Positions 25,676 through 35,115 of a DNA stretch of 64,000 bases are shown in pieces (position 1 is the first letter of the stretch; the number at the start of each line of letters is the position of its first letter). Position numbers and translations under genes: made by a program. Under the pieces are notes generated by a model. The model had not been told where the DNA came from, did no database searches, and was given only the letters and a program-made list of their open reading frames with translations. The stretch is from an uncultured Brachyspira sp. (lineage in GTDB: Bacteria; Spirochaetota; Brachyspiria; Brachyspirales; Brachyspiraceae): NCBI RefSeq assembly GCF_910588665.1, contig NZ_CAJUPR010000004.1, forward strand, positions 14,593 to 78,592, given 5' to 3'.

Positions 25676-28354
25676 ATGCAGGAAACATTTTTTGGAAGCG
25701 GAAAAGAAGAGACTCAGAAACTTACGCCTATGATGAGGCAGTACAAAGAAATAAAAGATAAATATAATGACAGCATACTGCTTTTCAGAATGGGAGATTT
25801 TTATGAGGTATTTTTTGATGATGCAAAAATAGTGTCCGATATATTAGGACTCACTCTAACAAAAAGAGCTAATGTTCCTATGGCTGGCGTTCCTTATCAT
25901 GCTATAGACAATTATCTGTCAAAATTGGTTAAGTCTGGAATGAAAATTGCCGTATGCGATCAAATGGAGGATCCTAAATTTGCAAAAGGCATTGTAAGAA
26001 GAGAAGTTACTCAGGTTATAACTCCGGGTATTATTTCTGAAAATAAGTATTTGGAATCAAAAAGCAATAATTATCTGGCTTCCGTAATAGTATCAAAAAG
26101 CGAGAAAAATGCAGCTTTATCAATATGCGACATTTCTACAGGCGAGCTTTATGCTGCAGAAATAAATACAAATTTAGATAATCAGAACAAGGCTGTTAAA
26201 GAAATTATTGACGGGCTTACCGAAGAAATTATAAGGTTTTCTCCTAAAGAGATTATGGCTATAGAATCAGTTTCTGAAAGCATTATTATAAAAGAAATTA
26301 AAAATAAGTTTTCAAATATATTCTACAGTACCTCCGCAAATTATACGGCAGAATACTCCTATGCATATAAAACTTTGACTAATCATTTTAAAACCGTATC
26401 ATTAAAAAGCTTTGGTATAGAAGAGAAGCCTCTTTTAATATCTCTGTTGGGATCAACTATATTTTATATTCAGGAACTGTCGAAAACTTCTCTTAAGCAT
26501 ATATCTGATATTAAACTCTATAATAAAGCAGATTCAATGACTTTAGATTATGCCACAATAGCAAGTCTGGAAATATTGGAGACAATTAGAAATGATAATA
26601 ATAAAATGACATTATTTGATACTATAGACAGAACAAAAACTTCTATGGGAGCAAGATATTTAAAAAGAATAATAGTTAAGCCTTTATTGAATATTGATGA
26701 TATAAATAAAAGACTTGACAATGTAGAGTTTTTTTATAAAAATCAAAAGCTTATGTATAAAATAAGAGATCTGCTTCAGGATATAGGAGATATAGAAAGG
26801 CTTGCATCTAAATTGGCGCTTTCAAGAATTAATCCTAAAGAGCTTGTATCATTAAAAAAGTTTTTAGTAATTTCCCTTGAGGTTATTACAGAACTTGCTA
26901 TGAATAATTTTGAGGAAGTAAACTTTGAAGAAGTTAATGATATAAAAATAATTACCGATTTAATAGAGCGGGCTATACTTGAAGAGCCTAAAATAGTTAT
27001 TAATGAAGGAGATATTATAAAAGACGATTATGACGAAACTTTAAAGAAATATAATGAAGCTAGAAGAAAGGGGCGTTCTTGGATATCCGAACTTGAATAT
27101 AATTATAAATCAGATACTGGAATTAATAACTTAAAGATAAGATACAATAATGTAATAGGCTATTATATAGAAGTAACTAAAGCAAATGCTTCGTCGGTTC
27201 CCGTAAATTTTATAAAAAGACAGACATTAATAGGAAGCGAAAGATATACCACAGATAAATTAATGGAATATGAAACTATTATTAATGATGCTAATGAAAA
27301 AAGCTATTCATTAGAATATGATATATTTATTGAAGTTAGAAATAAAGCCAATGAATATTTAAACTCAATATTAAAAACTGCAAAAATAATATCTGTAATA
27401 GATGTTTATTCCTCTCTTGCATTCCTTGCCAAAGAGGATAATTATATAAGACCTGTAATTACAAATGACGGAATAATAGATATAAAAGAAGGCAGACATC
27501 CTGTTGTTGAAGTTAATCTTAAAACGGAAAGCTTTATTCCGAATGATACATATTTGGACAATAAAAATGAACATCTTCTTATAATTACAGGTCCTAATAT
27601 GAGCGGTAAAAGCACATATTTAAGACAAACCGCTTTGATAGTATTATTGGCTCAAATCGGTTCATTCGTACCTGCATCAGGTGCAAAGATTTCCGTAGTT
27701 GATCGCATATTTACCCGCGTCGGAGCAAGCGATAATATTGCAAGAGGAGAAAGCACATTTTTAGTTGAAATGAATGAAACAGCATATATACTTAATCATT
27801 GTACTGATAAAAGCCTCGTTATAATGGACGAGATAGGAAGAGGCACTTCCACCTATGACGGACTTTCCATCGCTTGGGCTATAGTTGAATATTTAGCTCA
27901 TGAAGAAAATAAGAGATCTAAAACTCTATTTGCCACGCATTACCATGAACTTACTATGCTTGAAGATTTAGAAGGCGTTAAAAATTATAGGGTATTAGTT
28001 GAAGAATATAAAGATGAAATAATATTTATGAAGAAAGTTACAGAAGGCGCTGCAAAATCAAGCTACGGCATATATGCTGCAAAAATAGCGGGTGCTCCTA
28101 ATAAAGTTATAAAAAGAGCATCTGAAATATTAAAAAAATTAGAAACGGAAGCAGGGGTTCAAGCTGAAAATATAGAATTAAATACTCAGAAATCAGTTGG
28201 TATGCTTCCGTTTTATGATGATAAAAAAATAAAAGAAACAATAATAAAGGAAAGAGAAAGCGAAATAGAAAAAGAAATTAAAGAATTAAATATAAGCATA
28301 ATAACTCCGATTGACGCTATAAATTTAATTAATAAATGGAAAAATATGATATAA
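25676..28354 (+). CDS. mutS: DNA mismatch repair protein MutS
   Basis: Mismatch recognition ATPase, 892 residues. The N-terminal mismatch-binding domain holds MGDFYEVFFDDA with the Phe-x-Glu that stacks on the mispair. The core and clamp domains follow. The ATPase has Walker A TGPNMSGKSTYLRQ (residues 639-647), the DNIARGESTFLVEM loop, Walker B VIMDEIGRGTSTYDG and the conserved FATHYHELT. The C-terminal helix-turn-helix dimer region (EAGVQ onward) is followed by a charged tail. No mutL is adjacent. A weak GGA lies before the ATG. Confidence 0.97.
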   Translation: MQETFFGSGKEETQKLTPMMRQYKEIKDKYNDSILLFRMGDFYEVFFDDAKIVSDILGLTLTKRANVPMAGVPYHAIDNYLSKLVKSGMKIAVCDQMEDPKFAKGIVRREVTQVITPGIISENKYLESKSNNYLASVIVSKSEKNAALSICDISTGELYAAEINTNLDNQNKAVKEIIDGLTEEIIRFSPKEIMAIESVSESIIIKEIKNKFSNIFYSTSANYTAEYSYAYKTLTNHFKTVSLKSFGIEEKPLLISLLGSTIFYIQELSKTSLKHISDIKLYNKADSMTLDYATIASLEILETIRNDNNKMTLFDTIDRTKTSMGARYLKRIIVKPLLNIDDINKRLDNVEFFYKNQKLMYKIRDLLQDIGDIERLASKLALSRINPKELVSLKKFLVISLEVITELAMNNFEEVNFEEVNDIKIITDLIERAILEEPKIVINEGDIIKDDYDETLKKYNEARRKGRSWISELEYNYKSDTGINNLKIRYNNVIGYYIEVTKANASSVPVNFIKRQTLIGSERYTTDKLMEYETIINDANEKSYSLEYDIFIEVRNKANEYLNSILKTAKIISVIDVYSSLAFLAKEDNYIRPVITNDGIIDIKEGRHPVVEVNLKTESFIPNDTYLDNKNEHLLIITGPNMSGKSTYLRQTALIVLLAQIGSFVPASGAKISVVDRIFTRVGASDNIARGESTFLVEMNETAYILNHCTDKSLVIMDEIGRGTSTYDGLSIAWAIVEYLAHEENKRSKTLFATHYHELTMLEDLEGVKNYRVLVEEYKDEIIFMKKVTEGAAKSSYGIYAAKIAGAPNKVIKRASEILKKLETEAGVQAENIELNTQKSVGMLPFYDDKKIKETIIKERESEIEKEIKELNISIITPIDAINLINKWKNMI

Positions 28355-28441
28355 AATATAATTTTTACGGTAATTGATATTTTATATAAATTTAATTTTA
28401 AGATTTATAATCCGAAGTTATATTATATAATGAGGTGTATC

Positions 28442-28765
28442 ATGACGGAACAATACTATTATAAATCAACAACTGAGAGAGAATTTGACTGTATAAAAGA
28501 TGATGAAAAATTAATAGAAACTTTATCTGACAAAGGATATACTGTTTATGCAATTACGCAGAAATCTAATCAGCTTATACCTTATCATGAACACCCTTCC
28601 GAAGAGATGGTAATTGTATTAAGCGGTAAAGTAAGATATATAGTAGAAGAAGAGATTGTGGATTTGGAAGAAGGTGATATTATAAGAGTAAGACAGCATT
28701 CTGTGCATTCTATGATAGGTATTGCAGATGATGGAATATCTAATTTATTATTAGTATTTATTTAA
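28442..28765 (+). CDS. Small cupin-domain protein
   Basis: Single-domain cupin of 107 residues. I set the start at 28442, where GAGGTG is well spaced, and not at the ATG 12 bp earlier. Cupin motif 1 reads LIPYHEHPSEEMVIVLSGKV, with the two metal histidines and a glutamate. Motif 2, DLEEGDIIRVRQHSVHSM, carries the last histidine. Such proteins are metal-binding sensors, isomerases or storage-type folds, and nothing nearby narrows this down. It is a single gene after mutS, convergent with dcd. Confidence 0.8.
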   Translation: MTEQYYYKSTTEREFDCIKDDEKLIETLSDKGYTVYAITQKSNQLIPYHEHPSEEMVIVLSGKVRYIVEEEIVDLEEGDIIRVRQHSVHSMIGIADDGISNLLLVFI

Positions 28766-28861
28766 TATATTAATTTCATTATAATTTATTCTATTTTTTG
28801 ATGTTTTGTTATATAAATTTAATACATTACAATAAATATATTTAATTTTTTAGAATTATTT

Positions 28862-29380
28862 TTATTTAAAGTCTTTGTAAAGCATGCTAGGCTGAACATC
28901 GGTATTATTTTGGTATTTGCTGCTTGCATATTCTTCATATTCTCCGTCAATGGTATGATAGTAAAGCTGAGCTATTTCAACTGTAGGATATATTATTATA
29001 GGTTTTATGCAGAATATTTCTAAAGTCCAATATCCTCTAAAACCTACATCTCCGAAACCTGCTGTAATATGTATGAATATTCCAAGTCTGCCTATAGATG
29101 AACGTCCTTCTATCATAGGAACATATTTTTTTGTGCTTGTGTATTCCAAAGTTCTTCCTAAGTACAGCTCATTAGGTTTTAATTCATAGCCTTTTTCAGG
29201 TATTATTATTTCTTCCGTATCATTTTTCTTTTTCATGTCAAGTATATTATCTTTATATATTAAAAGCTTATTATGAAGCTTTACATTATAGCTGTTTGAA
29301 TTTAATTGATTTCTATTGAAAGGTTCTATTATTATGTTTTTTCCCAAGTTTTTTTCTATTTCAAGTCCTGATAAAATCAT
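28862..29380 (-). CDS. dcd: dCTP deaminase
   Basis: Trimeric enzyme converting dCTP to dUTP for dTTP synthesis. At 172 residues it is slightly shorter than the enteric enzyme. Motifs are NSNSYNVKLHNKLL near the N-terminus and the signature EGRSSIGRLGIFIHITAGFGDVGFRGYWTLE, of which ITAGFGDVGFRGYWTLE includes the catalytic glutamate. The C-terminus is YASSKYQNNTDVQPSML, where the family closes over the nucleotide with its TAKYxxQxxxxPS motif. It could be the bifunctional deaminase/dUTPase form, which cannot be told by eye. Confidence 0.9.
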   Translation of the reverse strand: MILSGLEIEKNLGKNIIIEPFNRNQLNSNSYNVKLHNKLLIYKDNILDMKKKNDTEEIIIPEKGYELKPNELYLGRTLEYTSTKKYVPMIEGRSSIGRLGIFIHITAGFGDVGFRGYWTLEIFCIKPIIIYPTVEIAQLYYHTIDGEYEEYASSKYQNNTDVQPSMLYKDFK

Positions 29381-29491
29381 TTATTTATTAATTCCTATTA
29401 ATTACAGTTTTAATTTATTAAATTATTTTCTTTATTTTTCGGTATTATTATAGTATAATTTATATAGTAAAATAAAATTATGGAGTTATTA

Positions 29492-30823
29492 ATGATATCT
29501 GTGAATTATAAAAATGCACTGTCATTTTTTAAAGAATATGAATTGGAATATTTGTCAGGCAGTGCAAGATATGCTAATGAACTTTTAGAAAGTAAAAAAG
29601 GTGCAGGCAGTGATTTTTTAGGCTGGGTTAATCTTCCTTCAGAAGCTTTAAAAATGGTTAAAGAGATTAACGAATTAGCTGAAGAAATAAGAGAAAATGC
29701 AGAAGTATTAGTATCTGTCGGTATCGGAGGTTCTTATCTTGGTGGAAAAGCGGTAATTGAATCGTTTTTAAATCCATTTTCAGCTGCAGAAAAGGGCAGT
29801 ACTCAGGTAATATATGCAGGTCATAACATGAACGGTGAATATTTCAGGCATTTATTGAATTATTTGGAAGGAAAAGATTTTTATGTTAATGTAATATCAA
29901 AAAGCGGAACTACAACAGAGCCTGCAATAGCTTTTAGAGTGCTTAAAGAGTATGCTGAAAAAAGATACGGAAAAGAAGGCGCAGCTAAAAGAATAATAGC
30001 CACAACGGATAAAGATAAAGGAGCTTTAAAAACATTATCTAATGAAAACAAATACAGAACATTTATTATACCTGATGATGTCGGAGGAAGATATTCTGTG
30101 CTTACGCCTGTAGGTCTTCTGCCTATTGCAGCTGCAGGAATTAACATAGAAGAGTTTATAAAAGGCTTTGAATCTATGGCTGAATTAACTAAAGAAATGG
30201 ATTATAAGAAAAATCCTTCTATGCTGTATGCTATGCTTAGAAATATACTTTACAGCAAAGGATACTTCACTGAAATAATGGTTAATTATATACCTAGAAT
30301 GCATTTTATATCCGAATGGTGGAAACAGCTGTATGGTGAAAGCGAAGGCAAAGATAAAAAAGGAATATTTCCTGCTTCAGTTGATTTTTCTACAGATTTG
30401 CATTCTTTGGGTCAGTTTATTCAGGACGGTAAAAGAGTTATGTTTGAGACGGTTATAAGAGTTGATGAAGAAGATATTGATTTAACTATGAAAAAAGAGG
30501 ATTCCGATTTGGACGGGCTTAATTATTTAGAAGGAAAAACTTTGCATGAAATAAACAAATCCGCATTGGAAGCTACAGTTCTTGCTCATGTTGATGGGGG
30601 AGTGCCTAACATAATAGTGGATATTGATAAAATTACGCCTTTTACTATAGGCGAGCTTTTGTATTTCTTTGAAAAAGCCTGCGGCATATCTGGATATATA
30701 CTCGGAGTTAATCCTTTTGATCAGCCTGGAGTTGAAGAATATAAAAAAAATATGTTTGCTATGCTAGGTAAAGAAGGCTATGAAGAGATGGGTAAAAATT
30801 TAAGAGCAAGACTTGAAAAATAA
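29492..30823 (+). CDS. pgi: Glucose-6-phosphate isomerase
   Basis: Glycolytic and gluconeogenic enzyme linking glucose-6-phosphate and fructose-6-phosphate. The start at 29492 (443 residues) fits GGAG at 29482-29485; the ATG at 29480 contains that ribosome site. Sugar-phosphate motifs are SVGIGGSYLGGKAVIE and VISKSGTTTEPAIAFRV, with GGRYSVLTPVGLLPIAAAG, HSLGQFIQDG and the PGVEEYKKNMFAMLG C-terminal signature. It is the short bacterial form. It links the nearby glucan-degrading enzymes and nagB to glycolysis. The assignment is firm. Confidence 0.96.
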   Translation: MISVNYKNALSFFKEYELEYLSGSARYANELLESKKGAGSDFLGWVNLPSEALKMVKEINELAEEIRENAEVLVSVGIGGSYLGGKAVIESFLNPFSAAEKGSTQVIYAGHNMNGEYFRHLLNYLEGKDFYVNVISKSGTTTEPAIAFRVLKEYAEKRYGKEGAAKRIIATTDKDKGALKTLSNENKYRTFIIPDDVGGRYSVLTPVGLLPIAAAGINIEEFIKGFESMAELTKEMDYKKNPSMLYAMLRNILYSKGYFTEIMVNYIPRMHFISEWWKQLYGESEGKDKKGIFPASVDFSTDLHSLGQFIQDGKRVMFETVIRVDEEDIDLTMKKEDSDLDGLNYLEGKTLHEINKSALEATVLAHVDGGVPNIIVDIDKITPFTIGELLYFFEKACGISGYILGVNPFDQPGVEEYKKNMFAMLGKEGYEEMGKNLRARLEK

Positions 30824-30847
30824 AAAATATTTAAACTCTAACTTAAA

Positions 30848-30876
30848 TAAAGAGGCTTTATATAAAGCCTCTTTTT
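30848..30876. terminator. Bidirectional terminator after pgi
   Basis: AAAGAGGCTTTA and TATAAAGCCTCTTTTT form an almost perfect hairpin with a T-run, between convergent genes. Confidence 0.8.
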
Positions 30877-30882
30877 AATTAT

Positions 30883-31548
30883 TTAAAATAAATCTCTTAT
30901 AATATCAGGATATTTTACTATTTCTATTTTTTTATTTTCAGGAGTATTATCAAATTCCGTTATATGTACTTTTATAGGATTTATCTGTCTTTTTATATAT
31001 TCTATAACACTTTTTGAAATACATACTTCTTTTTTTATATTGATAATAATAAACGGGAATTTAAATCCTCTTGTATGAAATAATTCAACCTGTTCTAAAG
31101 ATGAATGTATAACATTAGAATTATATTCTATTACAGGTATAATTTGAATTTCATTTTCTTTTTCTATATTTAATATTAAATCCATAAAATTATAATTTTC
31201 TTTTATAGGCGAGTAAAGAGGCAATGATTCAAATACCATATAATCATAAATATTTCTGTTTTCATCTATTAAATCGGTTATATCTCTTTCATCTATTTTT
31301 GCGTTTATACCGTGAAGAGGCGATATATTTCCGTTAGATGCATAAGAAACAAATATTTCAGAAGCCTTTAAATTGGCTGTGTTTTTTATATATTCGCAGT
31401 CAAATAATTTATTGCTGCGTACTTCCATAACAAAAGGTTTATAATAGCATACAGTTTTATCAAATATTTTTAAAGACGCCGCTATATGAGATGAAATATA
31501 TGTTTTTCCAACATGGCTTTTATCAGATATAATACAAAATAATTTCAT
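30883..31548 (-). CDS. BioD-like P-loop NTPase
   Basis: Cytoplasmic protein of 221 residues resembling dethiobiotin synthetase. The N-terminal loop IISDKSHVGKTYIS has the GKT but a serine where BioD and most P-loops have the first glycine. CYYKPF matches the YKP that follows in BioD. The BioD substrate motif (EGAGG) is replaced by FESLPLYSPI, so dethiobiotin synthesis is doubtful. It starts 15 bp after the GH57 gene stop, so the two are probably in one transcript, with AAGG before its ATG. No biotin genes are nearby. It may be a cobyrinate/BioD-type or MinD-like regulator; the function is unknown. Confidence 0.6.
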   Translation of the reverse strand: MKLFCIISDKSHVGKTYISSHIAASLKIFDKTVCYYKPFVMEVRSNKLFDCEYIKNTANLKASEIFVSYASNGNISPLHGINAKIDERDITDLIDENRNIYDYMVFESLPLYSPIKENYNFMDLILNIEKENEIQIIPVIEYNSNVIHSSLEQVELFHTRGFKFPFIIINIKKEVCISKSVIEYIKRQINPIKVHITEFDNTPENKKIEIVKYPDIIRDLF

Positions 31549-31563
31549 TAATACAACCTTGAA

Positions 31564-33687
31564 CTAAATATCTTTAGCCGCTACTTTTATTTTATATTTA
31601 ACTTTCTCTTTAGGTTTTAATGATATATTTTTTAAGCATACTATTGTAGAGTTTTGATAATTCATTTCAAGCTTATCAACTGCATCAGATATAGTATAAT
31701 TAGGCATATATAGAAATAAAGTTTCTTCATTTGATTCAATTAAAATTTTTATCTTTATATATCCTTCATCAGCCATACCGAAAATATTGCCTTTATATTC
31801 GCCTAAGCTGCTGAGATTATCCGATATTTTTTTATCTCCTCCTATATAGTATCTGTCGGGCTCCTGCCCTGCAAGCAGAGTTATATTATTTTCTAAAGCG
31901 TATATAAACTCAGCATCTTCGTCTGATTTATTTTCTATTATTGATTCCATAGAAAAGCTTCCATCATTATTTATTACATACCTTTTTATTAAATGTATAT
32001 TATTACCGTTTACTTCAGAAGTCTTTTCAAAAGAAACTGTGGCATAATCTTTATTAATTAGATTTTCTAATATATTGTAATATGATTCATAAAAACATGC
32101 ATTTTCTTCATATTTCAATAATTGGAATTCCTCCGCAGAAGGAATTTTATTTAAGAAATGATCTACGGCAAACACTTTTTCATTTTTATCAAATACTAAA
32201 TATTTAGCTGTTTTATCATCAACTTTTTTTACCATTTCATGTATGGATATATGCTCTCCGCCTTTATTAGCAGCATTATCAGTATTTTTCATAGCGGCTA
32301 TATGATAAGCTTCTTTTCTTCTTTTAAGACAGTCTGTTAAATTAATAGGGTTTTCTTTTTTTAAATCCCATTCCACTATGGATCCGCTTAGAGAATGCAG
32401 TATAAAAGCAGCGCTTTCAGATGAAATTATAACTTCTTCTCTTCCGTCCATATCATAATCTAAATTATGGCTTAGAAAATATTTTCTTCCGTAAACTTTT
32501 TCAAGCGATATTGATGTGGCTTTGATTAAATTGGTATAGGCGGCATGTCTTAGATTGTTTAAATAAAGTCCTCCGAATGTGCCATGCCAATAAGGACAGT
32601 TGCATTGACCTTTCAGCAGATAATTTAAAGCGGTTTCTTTTTCTTTGTAATTAGAATCGGTAATATCTCCTATAATATTTGATGTGAATATCATTCTTTT
32701 ATTCATTCTATTGCTTTCAGAGTATTTTATAAAATAATTTCTCCAAAAACCGCCTCTCATAAATTTTGTAATAATTTCATTTTCATTAGATTTTTTAAAT
32801 TCTTCCTGCTTTAAATGAAATTCATATTGTATATCGGCAGGAAGCACCCAAGTAAGCATTTCTTCATAAGATCCTGCGGGTATATATATTTTTGATATTG
32901 GGGCATGTTTTTCCATATATTCGCTGTATGTAGTTGTTATTATTGTATCTTTTTCTTTAGTAAGAGCATCAAAAAAATTTTCAAGCCATTTATCTTCATA
33001 CACCCATTTTTGAGTACCTGGCCAATCCCCGTATTTTTCCCCATCATCGTGCAAAACTACAGCTCTATTGCCTTCCTCCGTTGCTATAGATTTTAAATAT
33101 TCAATGGATCTTTCAACATCTCTGAATGGTATAAGATAGCGAAGCTCCTGAGATATTGGAAATATATTTAATTTGTAATTTTCATCATCTGTAACAAAAT
33201 ATCCGAATATATTTTTTGTATCTATGCCTGCAGTTAAGAATTGAGAATCGTCAAGCATTATATATTTGATTCCGTTTTCAGCCAAATTTTTAACTAATGT
33301 AGGCTCCCATACTCTTTCTGCTATCCAAGCGCCTTGAGGAGTCAATTCAAATTTATCTTCTATATACTTGTTTAATTTTCTTATTTGTATATCCTTATCT
33401 TTATTCGGTATTGAAGGCATTATCGGTTCATAAAAACCTCCGCTTTGAATTTCTATTCTATTTTCATACGCTAATTTTTTTAATAATTCTATATGTTCAG
33501 GATGATATTTTTCTATCCATTCCAAAAGACAGCCTGTATAGTGAAAATTAAATTTTATATCTTTATATTTTTCAAGTATATTCAAAAATGGTTTATATGA
33601 TTTCTGATAGGTGCTTTCAAAAACAAAATCGAAATTGCCTACAGGCTGATGATTGTGATTTCCTAATATTAAATTAATAGTTTTCAT
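31564..33687 (-). CDS. GH57 4-alpha-glucanotransferase / alpha-amylase family enzyme
   Basis: Cytoplasmic glucan-remodelling enzyme of 707 residues. The N-terminal (beta/alpha)7 barrel opens NLILGNHNHQPVGNFDFVFE. The catalytic nucleophile should be E124 in WIAERVWEP and the acid D214 in VLHDDGEKYGDWPG; these fall at almost the same positions as the known pair in the Thermococcus litoralis transferase (E123, D214). Residues about 290-385 match the helical middle domain (AxxW-xxLPAD). The C-terminal half is the beta-rich domain of the family. A BioD-like gene follows. It likely handles glycogen or maltodextrin; transferase versus hydrolase activity cannot be told. Confidence 0.87.
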   Translation of the reverse strand: MKTINLILGNHNHQPVGNFDFVFESTYQKSYKPFLNILEKYKDIKFNFHYTGCLLEWIEKYHPEHIELLKKLAYENRIEIQSGGFYEPIMPSIPNKDKDIQIRKLNKYIEDKFELTPQGAWIAERVWEPTLVKNLAENGIKYIMLDDSQFLTAGIDTKNIFGYFVTDDENYKLNIFPISQELRYLIPFRDVERSIEYLKSIATEEGNRAVVLHDDGEKYGDWPGTQKWVYEDKWLENFFDALTKEKDTIITTTYSEYMEKHAPISKIYIPAGSYEEMLTWVLPADIQYEFHLKQEEFKKSNENEIITKFMRGGFWRNYFIKYSESNRMNKRMIFTSNIIGDITDSNYKEKETALNYLLKGQCNCPYWHGTFGGLYLNNLRHAAYTNLIKATSISLEKVYGRKYFLSHNLDYDMDGREEVIISSESAAFILHSLSGSIVEWDLKKENPINLTDCLKRRKEAYHIAAMKNTDNAANKGGEHISIHEMVKKVDDKTAKYLVFDKNEKVFAVDHFLNKIPSAEEFQLLKYEENACFYESYYNILENLINKDYATVSFEKTSEVNGNNIHLIKRYVINNDGSFSMESIIENKSDEDAEFIYALENNITLLAGQEPDRYYIGGDKKISDNLSSLGEYKGNIFGMADEGYIKIKILIESNEETLFLYMPNYTISDAVDKLEMNYQNSTIVCLKNISLKPKEKVKYKIKVAAKDI

Positions 33688-33891
33688 AATAATGCCCTAT
33701 ATTGGTAATATTTTCTTAATTTATAGTTTCGTAATAATAAATATTTTAATTAACATAATTCTATATTAAATATTTTTTTTGTAAAGCATAAGTTTTTTAA
33801 TAATATTAATTTTTTTATTTAACGGCTTTTAGAATTATATAGTTAATATCTATCAGATACTATGATTATTTTAATTGTATTTTTTTATTAA

Positions 33892-33920
33892 TTGATTTAT
33901 TATTAACATAATTATTTAAT
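33892..33920 (+). promoter_or_regulatory. Candidate promoter of the dGTPase-like gene
   Basis: TTGATT (33892-33897), 17 bp, TTTAAT (33915-33920), about 28 bp before the TTG start. Confidence 0.45.
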
Positions 33921-33948
33921 ATTTTGATGTTATTTTAAGGAAAATATT

Positions 33949-34980
33949 TTGAGAACAATAAGACTTGATATAGAAATGAGAGAGAAAAGCTTTTTATCCC
34001 CTGCGGCTGCATTTTCATCTGAAAGCAAAGGTACAGTATATCCCAGAGAAAAAGACGATATAAGAACTATTTATATGCAAGACAGAGACAGAATTGTTCA
34101 CAGCGAATATTTCAGACGCCTTAAAGATAAGGCGCAGGTTATAATGCTTTCTGTAGGAGACTTCAGAACAAGACTTACACATACGCTTGAAGTTATGCAG
34201 ATAGCCAGAAGTATAGCAAGAGCATTGAGGCTTAATGAGGATTTAACGGAGGCTATTGCATTCGGTCATGATCTCGGACATTCTCCTTTTGGGCATGCGG
34301 GAGAGAAGGCTATATCAAAATATTTTAAAGGCTTTCATCATTCTTCGCATTCTCTTAGAGTTGTTGAGCATTTGGAGAAAGGCAGGGGGCTTAATTTAAG
34401 CTTTGAAGTAAGAGATGGTATTATAAAGCATACTAAGGGTAAAAACGGAAAGCTTATTGCAGATTCTTCTGTACCTTTCACAAATGAGGGTATGATTGTT
34501 AGGATATCTGACACAATAGCTTATGCAAATCATGATGTTGATGACGCCATTAGATACGGTCTTCTCAGATATGAGGATTTGCCTAAAAATATTGTTAAAG
34601 TTTTAGGATCCACTTACGGAGAGAGAGCTGACACTATGATTATGGGAGTTATAGAAGCCAGTATGGAGAAAATGGAAATAGATATTAATGCTGAGGTATT
34701 AAAGGCTATTAATGATTTGAGGGCTTTTATGTTTAAAACCGTTTATGAAAGTAAGGCTATATTGGAAGATGCAGACAGAGTTAATAGAATTATATCCGTA
34801 ATTTTTGAATATCTGATTAAGCATAAAGAGATTATAGAAGAGGACAGTTTATTCAAAAAATCAAATATTCCCTATATAAGTGATGAAGAGCTTGTTAAAG
34901 ATTATATTGCTCATCTTACTGATTCTGAGGCTATTAATCTTCATAAAAAAATTACTTATGGAAAATTTAACTACATATAA
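33949..34980 (+). CDS. dgt: dGTP triphosphohydrolase-like HD-domain protein
   Basis: HD-superfamily phosphohydrolase of 343 residues, related to dGTPase, which splits dGTP to deoxyguanosine and triphosphate. The start codon is TTG, supported by AAGG nine bases ahead and by the conserved N-terminus. Metal ligands lie in RDRIVHSEYFRRL, TRLTHTLEVMQIA and AFGHDLGHSPFGHAGE, with the last aspartate in RISDTIAYANHDVDDAI. This short type, with the family opening YPREKDDIRTIYMQDRDRI, is common in Gram-positive bacteria and spirochaetes. It lies between the two GH57 genes, with no obvious functional link. Confidence 0.88.
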   Translation: MRTIRLDIEMREKSFLSPAAAFSSESKGTVYPREKDDIRTIYMQDRDRIVHSEYFRRLKDKAQVIMLSVGDFRTRLTHTLEVMQIARSIARALRLNEDLTEAIAFGHDLGHSPFGHAGEKAISKYFKGFHHSSHSLRVVEHLEKGRGLNLSFEVRDGIIKHTKGKNGKLIADSSVPFTNEGMIVRISDTIAYANHDVDDAIRYGLLRYEDLPKNIVKVLGSTYGERADTMIMGVIEASMEKMEIDINAEVLKAINDLRAFMFKTVYESKAILEDADRVNRIISVIFEYLIKHKEIIEEDSLFKKSNIPYISDEELVKDYIAHLTDSEAINLHKKITYGKFNYI

Positions 34981-35077
34981 GCTAATAATTAATTTTTTAA
35001 TATATTCAAAGTATTTTTTAATTTTAAAATAAACTTCATCATTTTTTTAATGTTTTATATTTAATTTTTACCAATAA

Positions 35078-35109
35078 AAAAGCATGCATATAAAAATATG
35101 CATGCTTTT
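35078..35109. terminator. Bidirectional terminator between the dgt-like gene and the GH57 branching-type gene
   Basis: AAAAGCATGCATA (35078-35090) pairs perfectly with TATGCATGCTTTT (35097-35109), with a 6-base loop. Confidence 0.75.
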
Positions 35110-35115
35110 AAAATA

